Assembly: GCA_902806575.1 (NCBI GenBank)
Contig: CADCXD010000019.1
Location: 186,001-250,000, forward strand
Reading direction: 5' to 3'
Source: Jackrogersella multiformis
Taxonomy: Eukaryota; Ascomycota; Sordariomycetes; Xylariales; Hypoxylaceae
DNA length: 64,000 nt
The translations under genes and the position numbers were made by a program. How positions within the stretch are numbered: the stretch's first letter is position 1; every line of letters begins with the position of its first letter. The notes beneath the pieces are model-generated. The model was not told the origin of the DNA and did not search any database. It was given only the letters and a program-made list of their open reading frames with translations. Below are positions 45,980 through 55,310 of the stretch, one piece after another.

Positions 45980-48013
45980 TTACATACTGGCCATCAGCAC
46001 CCTCGTTCTCACACCCACGCTCTGCGCAAAGTACACACTGCGCCACGCGTACACGGCCCACAAGCCGCCTGTGATTCCCCAGCCGCCGCCTAGATCGAAC
46101 ACCGCTGAGTTGCCTACGTACGCCAGGTTGCCCAGGTGGTGATACTCGAATGCCTTGTAGCACGCCTCGTCTAGGTCTCCATCTCTGATATCATTTGCTC
46201 GTAGCCCCGGAGCGGCGTGCGCCAGCTTGTTGAACTTCTTGGCCAGATATAAGCCCTGCTGGTTGGCGCGCTGCGCCGTTGCTGGCAGTGAAGTCAGCTT
46301 GCTATCGATCTGCTTCAGTAGCTCCCGAAGCTCGCCGAAGTCTAGCGTGCCCGATTGGTCCTTGTCGAACTGCTCGAACAACTTATCGAGGCGCTTCAGA
46401 TGCGAAGCCGCTTGCGGGAACCGCCGCTTGACGTTAGAGGCCACGGCGCGCCAGTCGCTGAAATGGAGCTCGACGGTTTCGGGGTCCTTGCCTAGCTTGA
46501 ATGAGTGGCCGCGTAGGAATGTGACAACGTTGTCAGCGATGTTGTTCTGGACAGTCGAGCAGTCACCAATTGCGTAGACATCGCCCAGAGGAGTGCCGTT
46601 GAGCCGTAGGTGAGTATCAGTTTCAAGAGCGTGGCGGTTGTTCTGTGCGGGCCCTAGCTTCGCAGCGATTCGTTTACATAACTCGGACTGGGAAACGCCA
46701 GTAGACCACAGACAGAACCCCATTGGTAATTCCTTGGTAAGGACGGCGCCATCTTCGGCCACTTGCGTAAACACGATCCTGTCCTTTTTTACCTCTTTCA
46801 CTCTAGAATTGACGAGGATTTCAACCTGGTCGCGAGCGAATCGCTCTTCGGCATACTTAGAAAGGGCCTCGTCATATGTGTTCAGGATATGCCCTCTGCT
46901 TTGTATCAAGTGAACAGAAATTTCATTCCGTAAGAGCCGCGGGAACCTCCTAGTTAGGTCCTCATTCAGCAAGTCGAATAGCTCGGCAGCAAATTCGACA
47001 CCCGTGGGACCACCACCGCTAACGACAAATGACAGCAGTCTCTTGCGCTCATCGTCAGGAGTCGTCGGAAGACAAGCAAGCTCTAGGTTTTTCATAACTT
47101 GATTCCGGATCATTCGAGCGTCATTGATATCTTTGAGGAAGAAGCAGTTCTCAAGCCCCTTGACTCCATGAGGGTTTGTCACAGATCCTACGGCAATAAC
47201 TAATTTGTCATACGGTAAGTAGAACCTAACCTCCTCTCCATGGGAATCTATCTGCGAGACCTCGACCAATTTGTGGGAGAATTCAATGTCCTCGGCTGAC
47301 GCTCGGAGATAGTGGCCGCCAACTCTTGCCAAGATCCTGCGGATGGGCTCGACTAGACTTCGCATCTCTAACGTACCAACCGTGGCCGAGGGTAGCATAG
47401 GGGTAAAAAGGAAGTAATTCTTGGGACTAATAACTGTAACGTGATAATCATCAGGGTTGAGCTGCTTAAGAAGCGCAACACTTCCCCAACCACCCCCCAG
47501 AATCACGAGCCGCGGCTTTGTCTTCCTCATCTTTGCTTCCTCGTTATCATCGTCGTCGAGTAGGGCCTCTATGATGGGTAGGTTTTTGGGTCCTCCCCGC
47601 CGGGGCGACAAAGCCTTTTCGGATACATGACAATCACCAAATGTGATTGACGTTTCTTTGTATGTTGTCGAGTCATATAGAAAAAAGGCCACGAAGCAAG
47701 CTCCTACAAATCCAACTCCTGTCCCAAGTATGGCAGCCGTTCGATATGCGAAGTTGAGAATCACAGATCGCCTTTGCGGGAGGGGTCTCCCTGAGATTGT
47801 ACGCGCAGCGCGCCTCGGTGGAAATAGACATTGTATGGGTTTCGCGGGGGTATGTCGTTTCGAGGCATTAGATCTAGATAGAATACCGAAATGGCACACA
47901 TGGACGCGTTTTGTCTGTTTCAGTAAAGTCGAGTACACGAGGTTATGACTAGGAGAGCTCTGGCGGCTGACGCGGAGGGCGAGGGCCGTAGCAACTCCTA
48001 GCTGAGGTGGCAT
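45980..48013 (-). CDS. NDE1: External alternative NAD(P)H:ubiquinone dehydrogenase, EF-hand type
   Basis: Type II NAD(P)H dehydrogenase on the outer face of the inner mitochondrial membrane, feeding electrons to ubiquinone without proton pumping. Single exon, 677 aa. An Arg/Ser-rich presequence is followed by one transmembrane segment (about 95-113), the FAD-binding ILGGGWGSVALL (171-182), the NAD(P)-binding VVSGGGPTGVEFAAEL (331-344), GFCLWSTGV, and VYAIGDCS (479-486). A complete EF-hand loop (DKDQSGTLDFGEL, about 550-562) interrupts the C-terminal part, as in calcium-dependent NDE1 of Neurospora. The C-terminal YHHLGNLAYVGN and W-rich segment are family hallmarks. The promoter contains a 9-bp tandem repeat at 48101-48134. 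Confidence 0.95.
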   Translation of the reverse strand: MPPQLGVATALALRVSRQSSPSHNLVYSTLLKQTKRVHVCHFGILSRSNASKRHTPAKPIQCLFPPRRAARTISGRPLPQRRSVILNFAYRTAAILGTGVGFVGACFVAFFLYDSTTYKETSITFGDCHVSEKALSPRRGGPKNLPIIEALLDDDDNEEAKMRKTKPRLVILGGGWGSVALLKQLNPDDYHVTVISPKNYFLFTPMLPSATVGTLEMRSLVEPIRRILARVGGHYLRASAEDIEFSHKLVEVSQIDSHGEEVRFYLPYDKLVIAVGSVTNPHGVKGLENCFFLKDINDARMIRNQVMKNLELACLPTTPDDERKRLLSFVVSGGGPTGVEFAAELFDLLNEDLTRRFPRLLRNEISVHLIQSRGHILNTYDEALSKYAEERFARDQVEILVNSRVKEVKKDRIVFTQVAEDGAVLTKELPMGFCLWSTGVSQSELCKRIAAKLGPAQNNRHALETDTHLRLNGTPLGDVYAIGDCSTVQNNIADNVVTFLRGHSFKLGKDPETVELHFSDWRAVASNVKRRFPQAASHLKRLDKLFEQFDKDQSGTLDFGELRELLKQIDSKLTSLPATAQRANQQGLYLAKKFNKLAHAAPGLRANDIRDGDLDEACYKAFEYHHLGNLAYVGNSAVFDLGGGWGITGGLWAVYAWRSVYFAQSVGVRTRVLMASM

Positions 48014-48894
48014 CGTCGATAACTACCTAGGTATGTATTCACCACTTCGAACTATAAAGGAGTGACGATAAAGAATGAAGTGTCATAACGCGGCATAATG
48101 GATCGCATAGATCGCATAGATCGCATAGATCGCAAACAAGGTCAATAGTTCACGTGTCGGTAGATAGAAAAAAGAAGTTTAATTAGGAAAGAGTTTATAC
48201 CTGACTACCTAGGTACCTACCCAGAGGTAAAGTAAATAATCCTAGCCTCTTCGGCGCTTCCCTGGCCAAACTTGTGTGTTACATGGATGGATGAGTTAAC
48301 TTCACATGCAGTGCGTCATACCCGCTGGAGTGGGACTACGATCGCCGTAACACCCACCTCTGGGAATAGGCTATTAGGTAGAACTGTGAACTTTCAAGCT
48401 TATCTGTACATGGATCCACTTTTCGCCAGCGCAGTAAAAAAACATCACTGGATGCGCAGGGCTTCATACCAGGTACCTAGGTACGTGATTAAAACATCAC
48501 GTCTATCCGTCCTGCGAAGCTACGATAAGCTCTGAGGCTCAACAATCAATATACTCCATGTGCCTACCTAGGTAGGTATGTTATATGGTCGCAATGCTAT
48601 TAAATGTAGTATACCTTAGGTATGTATATGTGACTTATCGAATGTTCTACGCACTGCTAGGTAGGGGTTCATTCTGAGAGAATATGTGCTAGATAATGCA
48701 TGCATTGGAACGTTGTAGCATTGGTTACCGGCTCACCCGACAAATCGGATCTCCGATGTAGGACCGGAAATATCTCACAGCCCAAGAGCTTCAAGCGTAG
48801 CTAATAATCCATACTCTTCAATAGTCATCGAGTAGATTACTCATGCCCTAGAACTATTATATCCTATCTACCTAGATAGGATATAATGTTTACA
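48014..48894. other. Intergenic region, NDE1 promoter side
   Basis: About 880 bp. Palindromes at 48026, 48204, 48473 and 48563-48576; tandem GATCGCATA repeat at 48101-48134. No gene seen. Confidence 0.6.
48101..48134. repeat. Tandem 9-bp repeat (GATCGCATA, about 3.8 copies)
   Basis: Perfect direct repeats 88 bp upstream of the NDE1 start codon, in its presumed promoter or leader. Confidence 0.9.
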
Positions 48895-50270
48895 CTAGAT
48901 ACTAAAGTCCTTATAAGTCCACTTCTCCGTGAGCTTAGTCTTCTTTTGTTTCTTGAAAGCTATCCTCCTTCGAGCCTCCAACCTTCCTCTGATCACCAAG
49001 CTCCGGTAGCGGTCCTTCAATAAGTTGCCTTCAGGCTTCAGGAGGCGTAGAGAGTCCTGTAGTTCGTCTGGTAAAACCAGCTCTAGATCCTTCTCGGGCA
49101 GCCTCAGTCTGCCCAGCTGACGCCGGCGAAGGACGTCATCATCATCATCGGCGCTACTGTCGCTCTGTTCGAGATTCGCAAGTGCTAGATTTTGTTCGTG
49201 CTCACGCTCCGCAACCTCCTTTGCGATTCGCTTGATTTCTTCCAGCTGAGCCTTTCGAATCTTAGTCTTCGCCTCGTGTTTTAGTCGACGCTCCTCTTCC
49301 TTCCGTCTCTGGATTCTGTTTCTTTGCACCTTGGTTTTGCGCTCCGGTCGCTTTGAGCTAACCTTGAGTTCCTCGCCACCGCTCTGGAAGCCTTCCCATT
49401 CCGAGTCTTCTTCCCACTCTGATAATTCGGCCCTGGCCTCTGCAGCCTCCGCCTCAGCGGCTGACCTAGCAGCGGCTTCCACCTTGAGGCGTTCGGCCTC
49501 CTCGGCCTCCAGGCGTTTCCGCTCGGCTTCAATGGCTTTATTGGATTCTTCAGTATAGCGGGCTTCATAGTCATTGAAAACTGGGTTGTAGCTGTATCCG
49601 CCCTTGGGTGTCGATATGGCCTTGGGGGTCTTCCCACTAGCTAATAGCGAGATCGGTTTCTGCGAGAAGGACCTGGGAGCCTTTTTCTTCTCATCCCTCT
49701 TGTCGTCTATTGATGTCTGTGCTTCGGGTTCGGCTACTGCCTCCCATGGATCGTACGATGCTTCCGCGACCTCGACTGTAGATTCATGGACACCATCTGC
49801 TACTCTACGTAGCCGATTAAGCTCCTTATGCGTGACATATTCCCTTCTTGGTCGCTTTTCTGGGAGGATACCATCGGTGGTCTTATCTCCCGGACGTTTG
49901 CGCGAAGGCGGGAGGCCAGGCACAGCTGAGCGCGCGGCGATAATTTCATCAGCCTTCAGAGGTTTCGAGGTATGCTTTGGGAACTTTTTCGGCAGCGAGG
50001 CATCGCCAACTGTATCGACGACAAAGAGTTCTTCGGAGGGTCGCTCAGCAAGTACGCCGCTATGTTGATTACTATGTTAGCTGAAGGTAATTCCATAAAC
50101 AGGAAATTGTGCACAAACCCTTTGATTATTTCCTCGTTTAACTCGTCGAGACCTTTTTCAACTTCCGTAACATCAACATTCTTCCGCCACGCCTTCTTGC
50201 CTTTTCTTGATGGCTGCTTGTAAGTCGCGGGCGCATCGATCGACCCCTTCAGGGGTTGTATGACTGGCAT
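48895..50270 (-). CDS. NOP53: Ribosome biogenesis protein NOP53
   Basis: Nucleolar protein of 60S subunit assembly that recruits the Mtr4/exosome to 27S/7S pre-rRNA. Two exons, 50270-50119 and 50059-48895; 438 aa. The first exon begins MPVIQPLKGSIDAPATYKQP then SRKGKKAWRKNVDVTEVEKG, the NOP53 N-terminal block that includes WRKNVD. The second continues LAERPSEELFVVDTVGDASL, the lysine- and glutamate-rich coiled-coil middle (KVQRNRIQRRKEEERRLKHE), and ends with DRYRSLVIRGRLEARRRI, the conserved C-terminus. The LFVVDT segment is the arch-interacting motif of the family. The frame is preserved across the 59-nt intron. Divergent from YPT6 over about 745 bp. Confidence 0.95.
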
Positions 50271-51015
50271 ATTTTGTCGATATAAAGACCATAGAATTTG
50301 AAATTGCAATCAGTTAGACAGACAGTTGAAAACTGAATTGAACGAGTCTGGAGTCTTGAGTCTACAGTATTTTTTTTTGGTGGGGCTCTTCGAACTAGAA
50401 TTTTTACAATTTACAATGGCAGGATGCATGGTTGGAGTAAAGTTGTTCGATAAGATAAGAAATTCAAGATTGATTTGTCCTTGACGTATTTCGTACCCGC
50501 TTGCTTATGTAACTTACACTAAGGCTTATCGATTGCCATGCTACCCCATCCCAGTCAAGGCAAAAAGTCGCCAATCTGTCAAGGCTGCAAAAGCCCAAGC
50601 GCATTTCCGTACCTAGGTATTGGATCGGAAAGGGAACCACCTCCTTTTGTAGGTTGAGGTGGGAAAGAACAAACCCCCAACTATCCAATTTTCTTCCCGA
50701 CTCTTGACTTTTGACTTTTGACTCGCAAAGAAAGAAATAAAATTCAATACAGTGATTTGTTCTACAAGAATATTTAATTCGTTTGATTTTTATTAATCTT
50801 CCTCGTTTTAACGTACATCCGAGAATTCCCAACCATCCGACTTTCGACTTTCGGTTTCCGACTTTGATTTTATTGTTCACTATTCGTTGTTCGTGTTATA
50901 TCCTGCAGTTCAGCGCATCTCGACTGATTAGAGCCGGCCGAGCTGTTCTTAAATACCCCTGCCTACCCTTACGAACTCGACGACATATTACGACGAGCAG
51001 CACTTTAACGCGAAC
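50271..51015. promoter_or_regulatory. Divergent intergenic region, NOP53 / YPT6
   Basis: 745 bp containing both promoters. Pyrimidine/purine tracts (TTTTTTTT at 50371-50378, GACTTTTGACTTTTGACTC at 50700-50722) and one CCTAGGTA motif at 50612. No precise elements claimed. Confidence 0.5.
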
Positions 51016-52015
51016 ATGGCACAGACCGGAGGAGCAGCAGGCGGGTACAACAACCCGCTGAAGAAGTTCAAGTAGCGCCGCCCACCGACTCTTATAGCAT
51101 AAGCCCATCACTAACACTTGCCAGGCTAGTATTCCTTGGTGAACAAAGCGGTACGCAGCATACATCTCTCTCTATCTCTCGAACAATACGAGTCGACTGC
51201 AGTCTAAAGGATGGGATATATTTGTAGACAACAGCTAACATTATACCTCGGCTCAGTCGGAAAGACATCCCTGATAACGCGGTTCATGTACGATTCGTTC
51301 GACAACATGTACCAAGCTACGATTGGCATCGATTTCCTCTCAAAGGCAAGTTTGGGTCGCCCACCGCGGTGCGAACTGTGAAGATGCGAGCTGGGTTGGT
51401 TGACTGATAAGGGCTAGACAATGTACCTCGAGGACCGAACAGTACGGCTACAGTTATGGGATACCGCCGGCCAGGAGCGATTCAGGAGTTTAATCCCTTC
51501 CTACATCCGAGACTCGAGCGTTGCGGTAGTTGTCTACGACATCTCAAGTACGAACCATGGTTGATCCTAGCTTACAGCTAGACAATAGCAGGATAACTAA
51601 CACGTTTGGGCAGATGCGAAGTCATTCCAGAACACTAAGAAATGGATCGACGACGTGCGCGCGGAACGCGGAAACGACGTGATCATCGTGCTGGTGGGCA
51701 ACAAGACCGATCTGAACGACAAGCGGGAGGTCACTACGGCACAGGGCGAGGAGGAAGCCAAGAAGAACAACCTAATGTTCGTCGAGACGAGCGCGAAGCT
51801 AGGCCACAACGTCAAAAACCTCTTCAGGAGGATAGCGCAAGCTCTCCCCGGCATGGAGGGCGCAGATGCTGCAGCACATGCTTCATCGCAGAGTGGGTCA
51901 CGCCCGCAATATTTTCCAACGTGGAGCGAGATGGTTGGACTAACATATTCTGTTCGCAGTGATCGATGTCAAGACCAACCCCCAGACGACCCAGCAAGAG
52001 GGATGCGCATGCTAG
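51016..52015 (+). CDS. YPT6: Rab6-family small GTPase
   Basis: Controls retrograde traffic at the Golgi. Six exons: 51016-51071, 51125-51150, 51257-51345, 51418-51547, 51614-51892 and 51960-52015; 211 aa. The G-domain motifs are intact: GEQSVGKTS (24-32), the Rab6-specific effector region YQATIGIDFLSKTMYLED, WDTAGQERF, GNKTDL and ETSAK. The protein ends QQEGCAC, a CXC geranylgeranylation signal. The intron at 51346-51417 begins with GC (AAG|gcaagt) instead of GT; any GT choice nearby would break the frame. The second exon is only 26 nt. The near-identity of the effector region to Rab6 of other eukaryotes makes the assignment firm. No single open frame covers this gene. Confidence 0.97.
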
Positions 52016-52483
52016 TAACGCGGTGCTGCGCCTCGGTATTGAAAGAGAAGCGGTGGCCTGGCGGGTGAGGGAGATGGAAGCAAGCGAGGGCCGAGCAGGA
52101 TATTTCCCGTGCATAGCGAATGAACCAGCCACAAAAGTTGTTGTATAATAATACAAGGCAATCCACGAAGCAAAGTAACGAGAAGAAGACTAGTAGCAAC
52201 GATTGCAGGTATCACGTTTAGTATATGTACCTACCTAATGACTTTTTTCAGATTCCAATTCAAGCGCCATCTAAAATGATGAAAGGGGCTCGATGCCCAT
52301 GTTCTGTCTCGTGCTCTCATGTGCCCACACCTAAACTCTAGTAGTCTAGGCACCTATGGGTGCTAATTTTCTATTCATATTTCATCTCACATAAGCTAGA
52401 AGACAGTAAACTGCGTAACAAATCAACAACTTTTGCAACGGTACCAGGATGTCCGGTCGTCAAGCTCGAGCAAACGCGACATC
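52016..52483. other. Intergenic between convergent genes
   Basis: About 470 bp between the YPT6 and RKI1 stop codons, nothing recognisable. Confidence 0.6.
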
Positions 52484-53704
52484 TTAACCCAATGTCTCTA
52501 CCTCGCCGTCCGGCCTCCCGAAGTACGCCTTGACGGGCTTCACGCCCTCCACGTCGGGGCCCAGCTGCGCGACCTGCGGGCCGTTCAGGCCGGTGAAGAT
52601 GCCGACCTCGAGCACGCCGAAGATGCCCTTGATGCGGGCCAGCAGGGCGTCGGGCGTCCACAGGCCCGCGGCGGGGTCCAGGCGGTCGGCCTCGCTGTTC
52701 AGCAGCAGCGGCGGGAACGGCGCGTCGATGATGTGGTTGTGGTTGTCGGTGATGGTCAGCGTGAAGGTCGGGCCCGACGCCCGGATCTTGGGGTTTGTGC
52801 TGCCGAGCCGCAGCAGCTCCCGCCGCACGTACTCGGCGCCCATCGGCGACACCTCCACCGGGATGTAGGCCCAGGCGGTCAGCAGGCGGTCTGTCTTCTT
52901 GCGGCTGTCGGCGACGCAGATGAAGCGCTTGGACAGGCGCGACACCAGCTTCTCCTGGAAGTGGCAGGCGCCGCCGCCCTTGATGCAGTTGAGCTCGGCG
53001 TCGACCTCGTCGGCGCCGTCGAAGTAGATGTCGATGGGCTGGTGGTCGGCGGCGTCGGGCCGGAAGCCCACCTCCAGCAGCAGGTCCGGCACCTGCAGCA
53101 CGCGCAGCCCCGCGTTGCGGATCAGTGCCGTCGACCCCGACCCCGTCGGCACGAACTTCATCCCGCCCGTCACCCCGCCCCCCAGCTCCGCGATCGCCTC
53201 GACCACGTACGCCACCGTGCTGCCGCTGCCGATCCCCACGTACGCGAAGTCCGGGCTGAAGTGCTCGGCCACGGCCTGGCGGCACGCCGCGCGCTTGGCC
53301 GACTCGATTAGGTCCGTGGTGGCTGCCGACGCCATTGGGTCTTTGGGTTCTGTCTCTTTTGCTTTTTCTGTCCCGGTTCTGGTTGTTGGGTTGCTGGTTG
53401 AATAACGAGCTGCTGCTTCTTGTGCTAACCGACTGATGGATGTGTTACTACTATGCGGGTTTCCGGTGTTTCCTAAGAGGATTTGCTGCTGCTGCTGATG
53501 ATGATGGTGTCGGGTGTGGTTATAAGTATAGCTGCGAGGAAGAGCAAGCGAGGTGAGCGCGGTGCCGGATAGGGGATAGGCTCTAAATGCCGCACGTGGA
53601 TTACAGGTGATGGTAGTAGTGGTGGTAGTAGTGGTGGGCGGGAGCGAGAGCGAGAGTCGTCGGGTAGATGCGCTTGCGACGGCCCGCGAAAACGACGGAT
53701 TCAT
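52484..53704 (-). CDS. RKI1: Ribose-5-phosphate isomerase A, with long N-terminal extension
   Basis: Interconverts ribose-5-phosphate and ribulose-5-phosphate in the pentose phosphate pathway. Single exon; 406 aa from the ATG at 53704 (the in-frame TTG further up is not a start). The catalytic part begins near residue 127 and shows VGIGSGSTVAYVVEAIAE (phosphate-binding GSGST), IYFDGADEVDAELNCIKGGG (catalytic Asp/Glu/Lys loop), KRFICVADSRK, and the VGIFTGLNG ending. A 120-residue extension rich in Ser, Thr, His and Gln (runs of T, H and Q) precedes it and looks like a mitochondrial or disordered leader. An internal ATG at 53335 (MASAATTDLIESAKR) would give a standard-length protein of 283 aa. 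The coding region is very GC-rich, creating long false frames on the other strand. Confidence 0.93.
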   Translation of the reverse strand: MNPSFSRAVASASTRRLSLSLPPTTTTTTTTITCNPRAAFRAYPLSGTALTSLALPRSYTYNHTRHHHHQQQQQILLGNTGNPHSSNTSISRLAQEAAARYSTSNPTTRTGTEKAKETEPKDPMASAATTDLIESAKRAACRQAVAEHFSPDFAYVGIGSGSTVAYVVEAIAELGGGVTGGMKFVPTGSGSTALIRNAGLRVLQVPDLLLEVGFRPDAADHQPIDIYFDGADEVDAELNCIKGGGACHFQEKLVSRLSKRFICVADSRKKTDRLLTAWAYIPVEVSPMGAEYVRRELLRLGSTNPKIRASGPTFTLTITDNHNHIIDAPFPPLLLNSEADRLDPAAGLWTPDALLARIKGIFGVLEVGIFTGLNGPQVAQLGPDVEGVKPVKAYFGRPDGEVETLG

Positions 53705-55310
53705 GAAACCCAAGCTGAGACGAAGGTTGATGTGGCGTTTGTGGATTGTTCCAAATTCACTCCGAGCTCTTTTATGACATTTATGACATTTATACTTTTA
53801 TGGCTTTTATGAATGGAATAATGGAATTGAAGCTTTGTGCCCACGTTTGTCACGATACCCCTCGTGGTGGCTGTTTTTGGTGGTACCATTGACAGGTGCT
53901 GTTACCAATGACGTGAGAGTGTACAGTGCGGGCTAGGGTCAATACCTTAGGTAGGTATTCAATAAGCCCAGCCCGATCTCCGGATATCATGGGTGCTGAC
54001 TCAGCCAGGTCGGCCTTGTCCCGAGGAATTGAGGCTTAGTCGTGAGGCTCATCTTATATGCGATCTGTGGCGTCTCATCTCGAATTTTACATAAAATAGC
54101 TTAGAAGTTAGATAGCGCAATTTTTTATTTCTCATCCCAGATTTCCAATTCTAACTTTTTTTTAAATCATATGTTCTTCTTTACTAGAAATGGTTAAGTA
54201 CCTAGGTATAGATAGAATTACCTAGGTAGTCTACCCGGAATTCTATTGCTAAGACACTAAGACGCTAAGTGTATAATAATACTCCAAGAAGTAGACCACT
54301 ACTATTTATTTCTTTGGGGAAATCTCGGGGTTTGACAAGGCGGTGTTTGATTTGATTAATCTACCTGCTAGTGAGTAACTTAAGCCATGTCAGAGCGGCT
54401 TCTAAAGTGCTATGTCGCCTTAAAGATTGGACTCTGTAATGGTACTATTTGACGATAATAATATATAAGGTTCTCTTAATGATCGAGAAGCTTCAATAGT
54501 GTGCGACGAAAGTCGAGTAATCTTAGACATAGAATTGAAATGTATATGTTCATAATATTCGTTAAAGAAACGTGCTCTATGCCTATGTAGTTGAAGACTA
54601 TAATTCCATATACCATAGGTAGTATCGTTGAGACTTTTGCAAGTGTTGCGTGCAGTACTGCGGCGGCTATCGGTGTTGGGATATAGCAAGACAGCAAACC
54701 AATCGGCATAGACTTAATTGACATCAGAGATCTTTCCGCATAGCAGATGCAAACTATGATCGTCAGATAATTACCAAGGTACTTCTACCTAGTAGTAATA
54801 TAGCGGTATTTAAAATAGTATCCGCGAATTCTATCAATAACTGCTTCGAAAAGTTGAAGTTGCATCTCTTCAGCGGCTCTCGGTCGCCTAGCTTAGACGG
54901 CTAAAGTCCTAAACGTGATTGGGAGATAGAAATAAAGATGGAATACGGGGTGGCCCGATTACCGGTTCGAGATGATGCAAGGTATAGCCCGGAGATCTGG
55001 TTGGCCAACGATGGCGTTTTCTGACAAAGTATTAACGATAATTGGTAGAAGAAACTCGAGGCTCAAGGCTAAAACGATGGCGTGATTACAGTGAATGACG
55101 GACTAATTGCACTTGCGGGGCCATAAAAAGATCCACACTCGGGGGGGGGAAGGGGTTTTGAAGACGAACTATGATAATTTTAGGTAGTCGCCATTATCTA
55201 AAATTCCCACCTAGGCACTTACGACTCTCCCAAAGGCCAATGCCGGGGAAAGGAAAAAGAATTTTATCTCTAGTGTAGATTTAATTTATATGTAGAGGGG
55301 TTTGTCCATC
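53705..55310. other. Divergent intergenic region, RKI1 / MET5
   Basis: About 1.6 kb. CCTAGGTA motifs at 53945, 54199 and 54217, and a G-run (GGGGGGGG) at 55142-55149. Both promoters lie here. No gene or clear sulfur-control element identified. Confidence 0.5.

Noticed and set aside
52371..53311. Long frames of about 300 aa on both strands over the RKI1 gene
   Set aside because: Produced by extreme GC content; only the minus frame ending at 52484 has the isomerase motifs.
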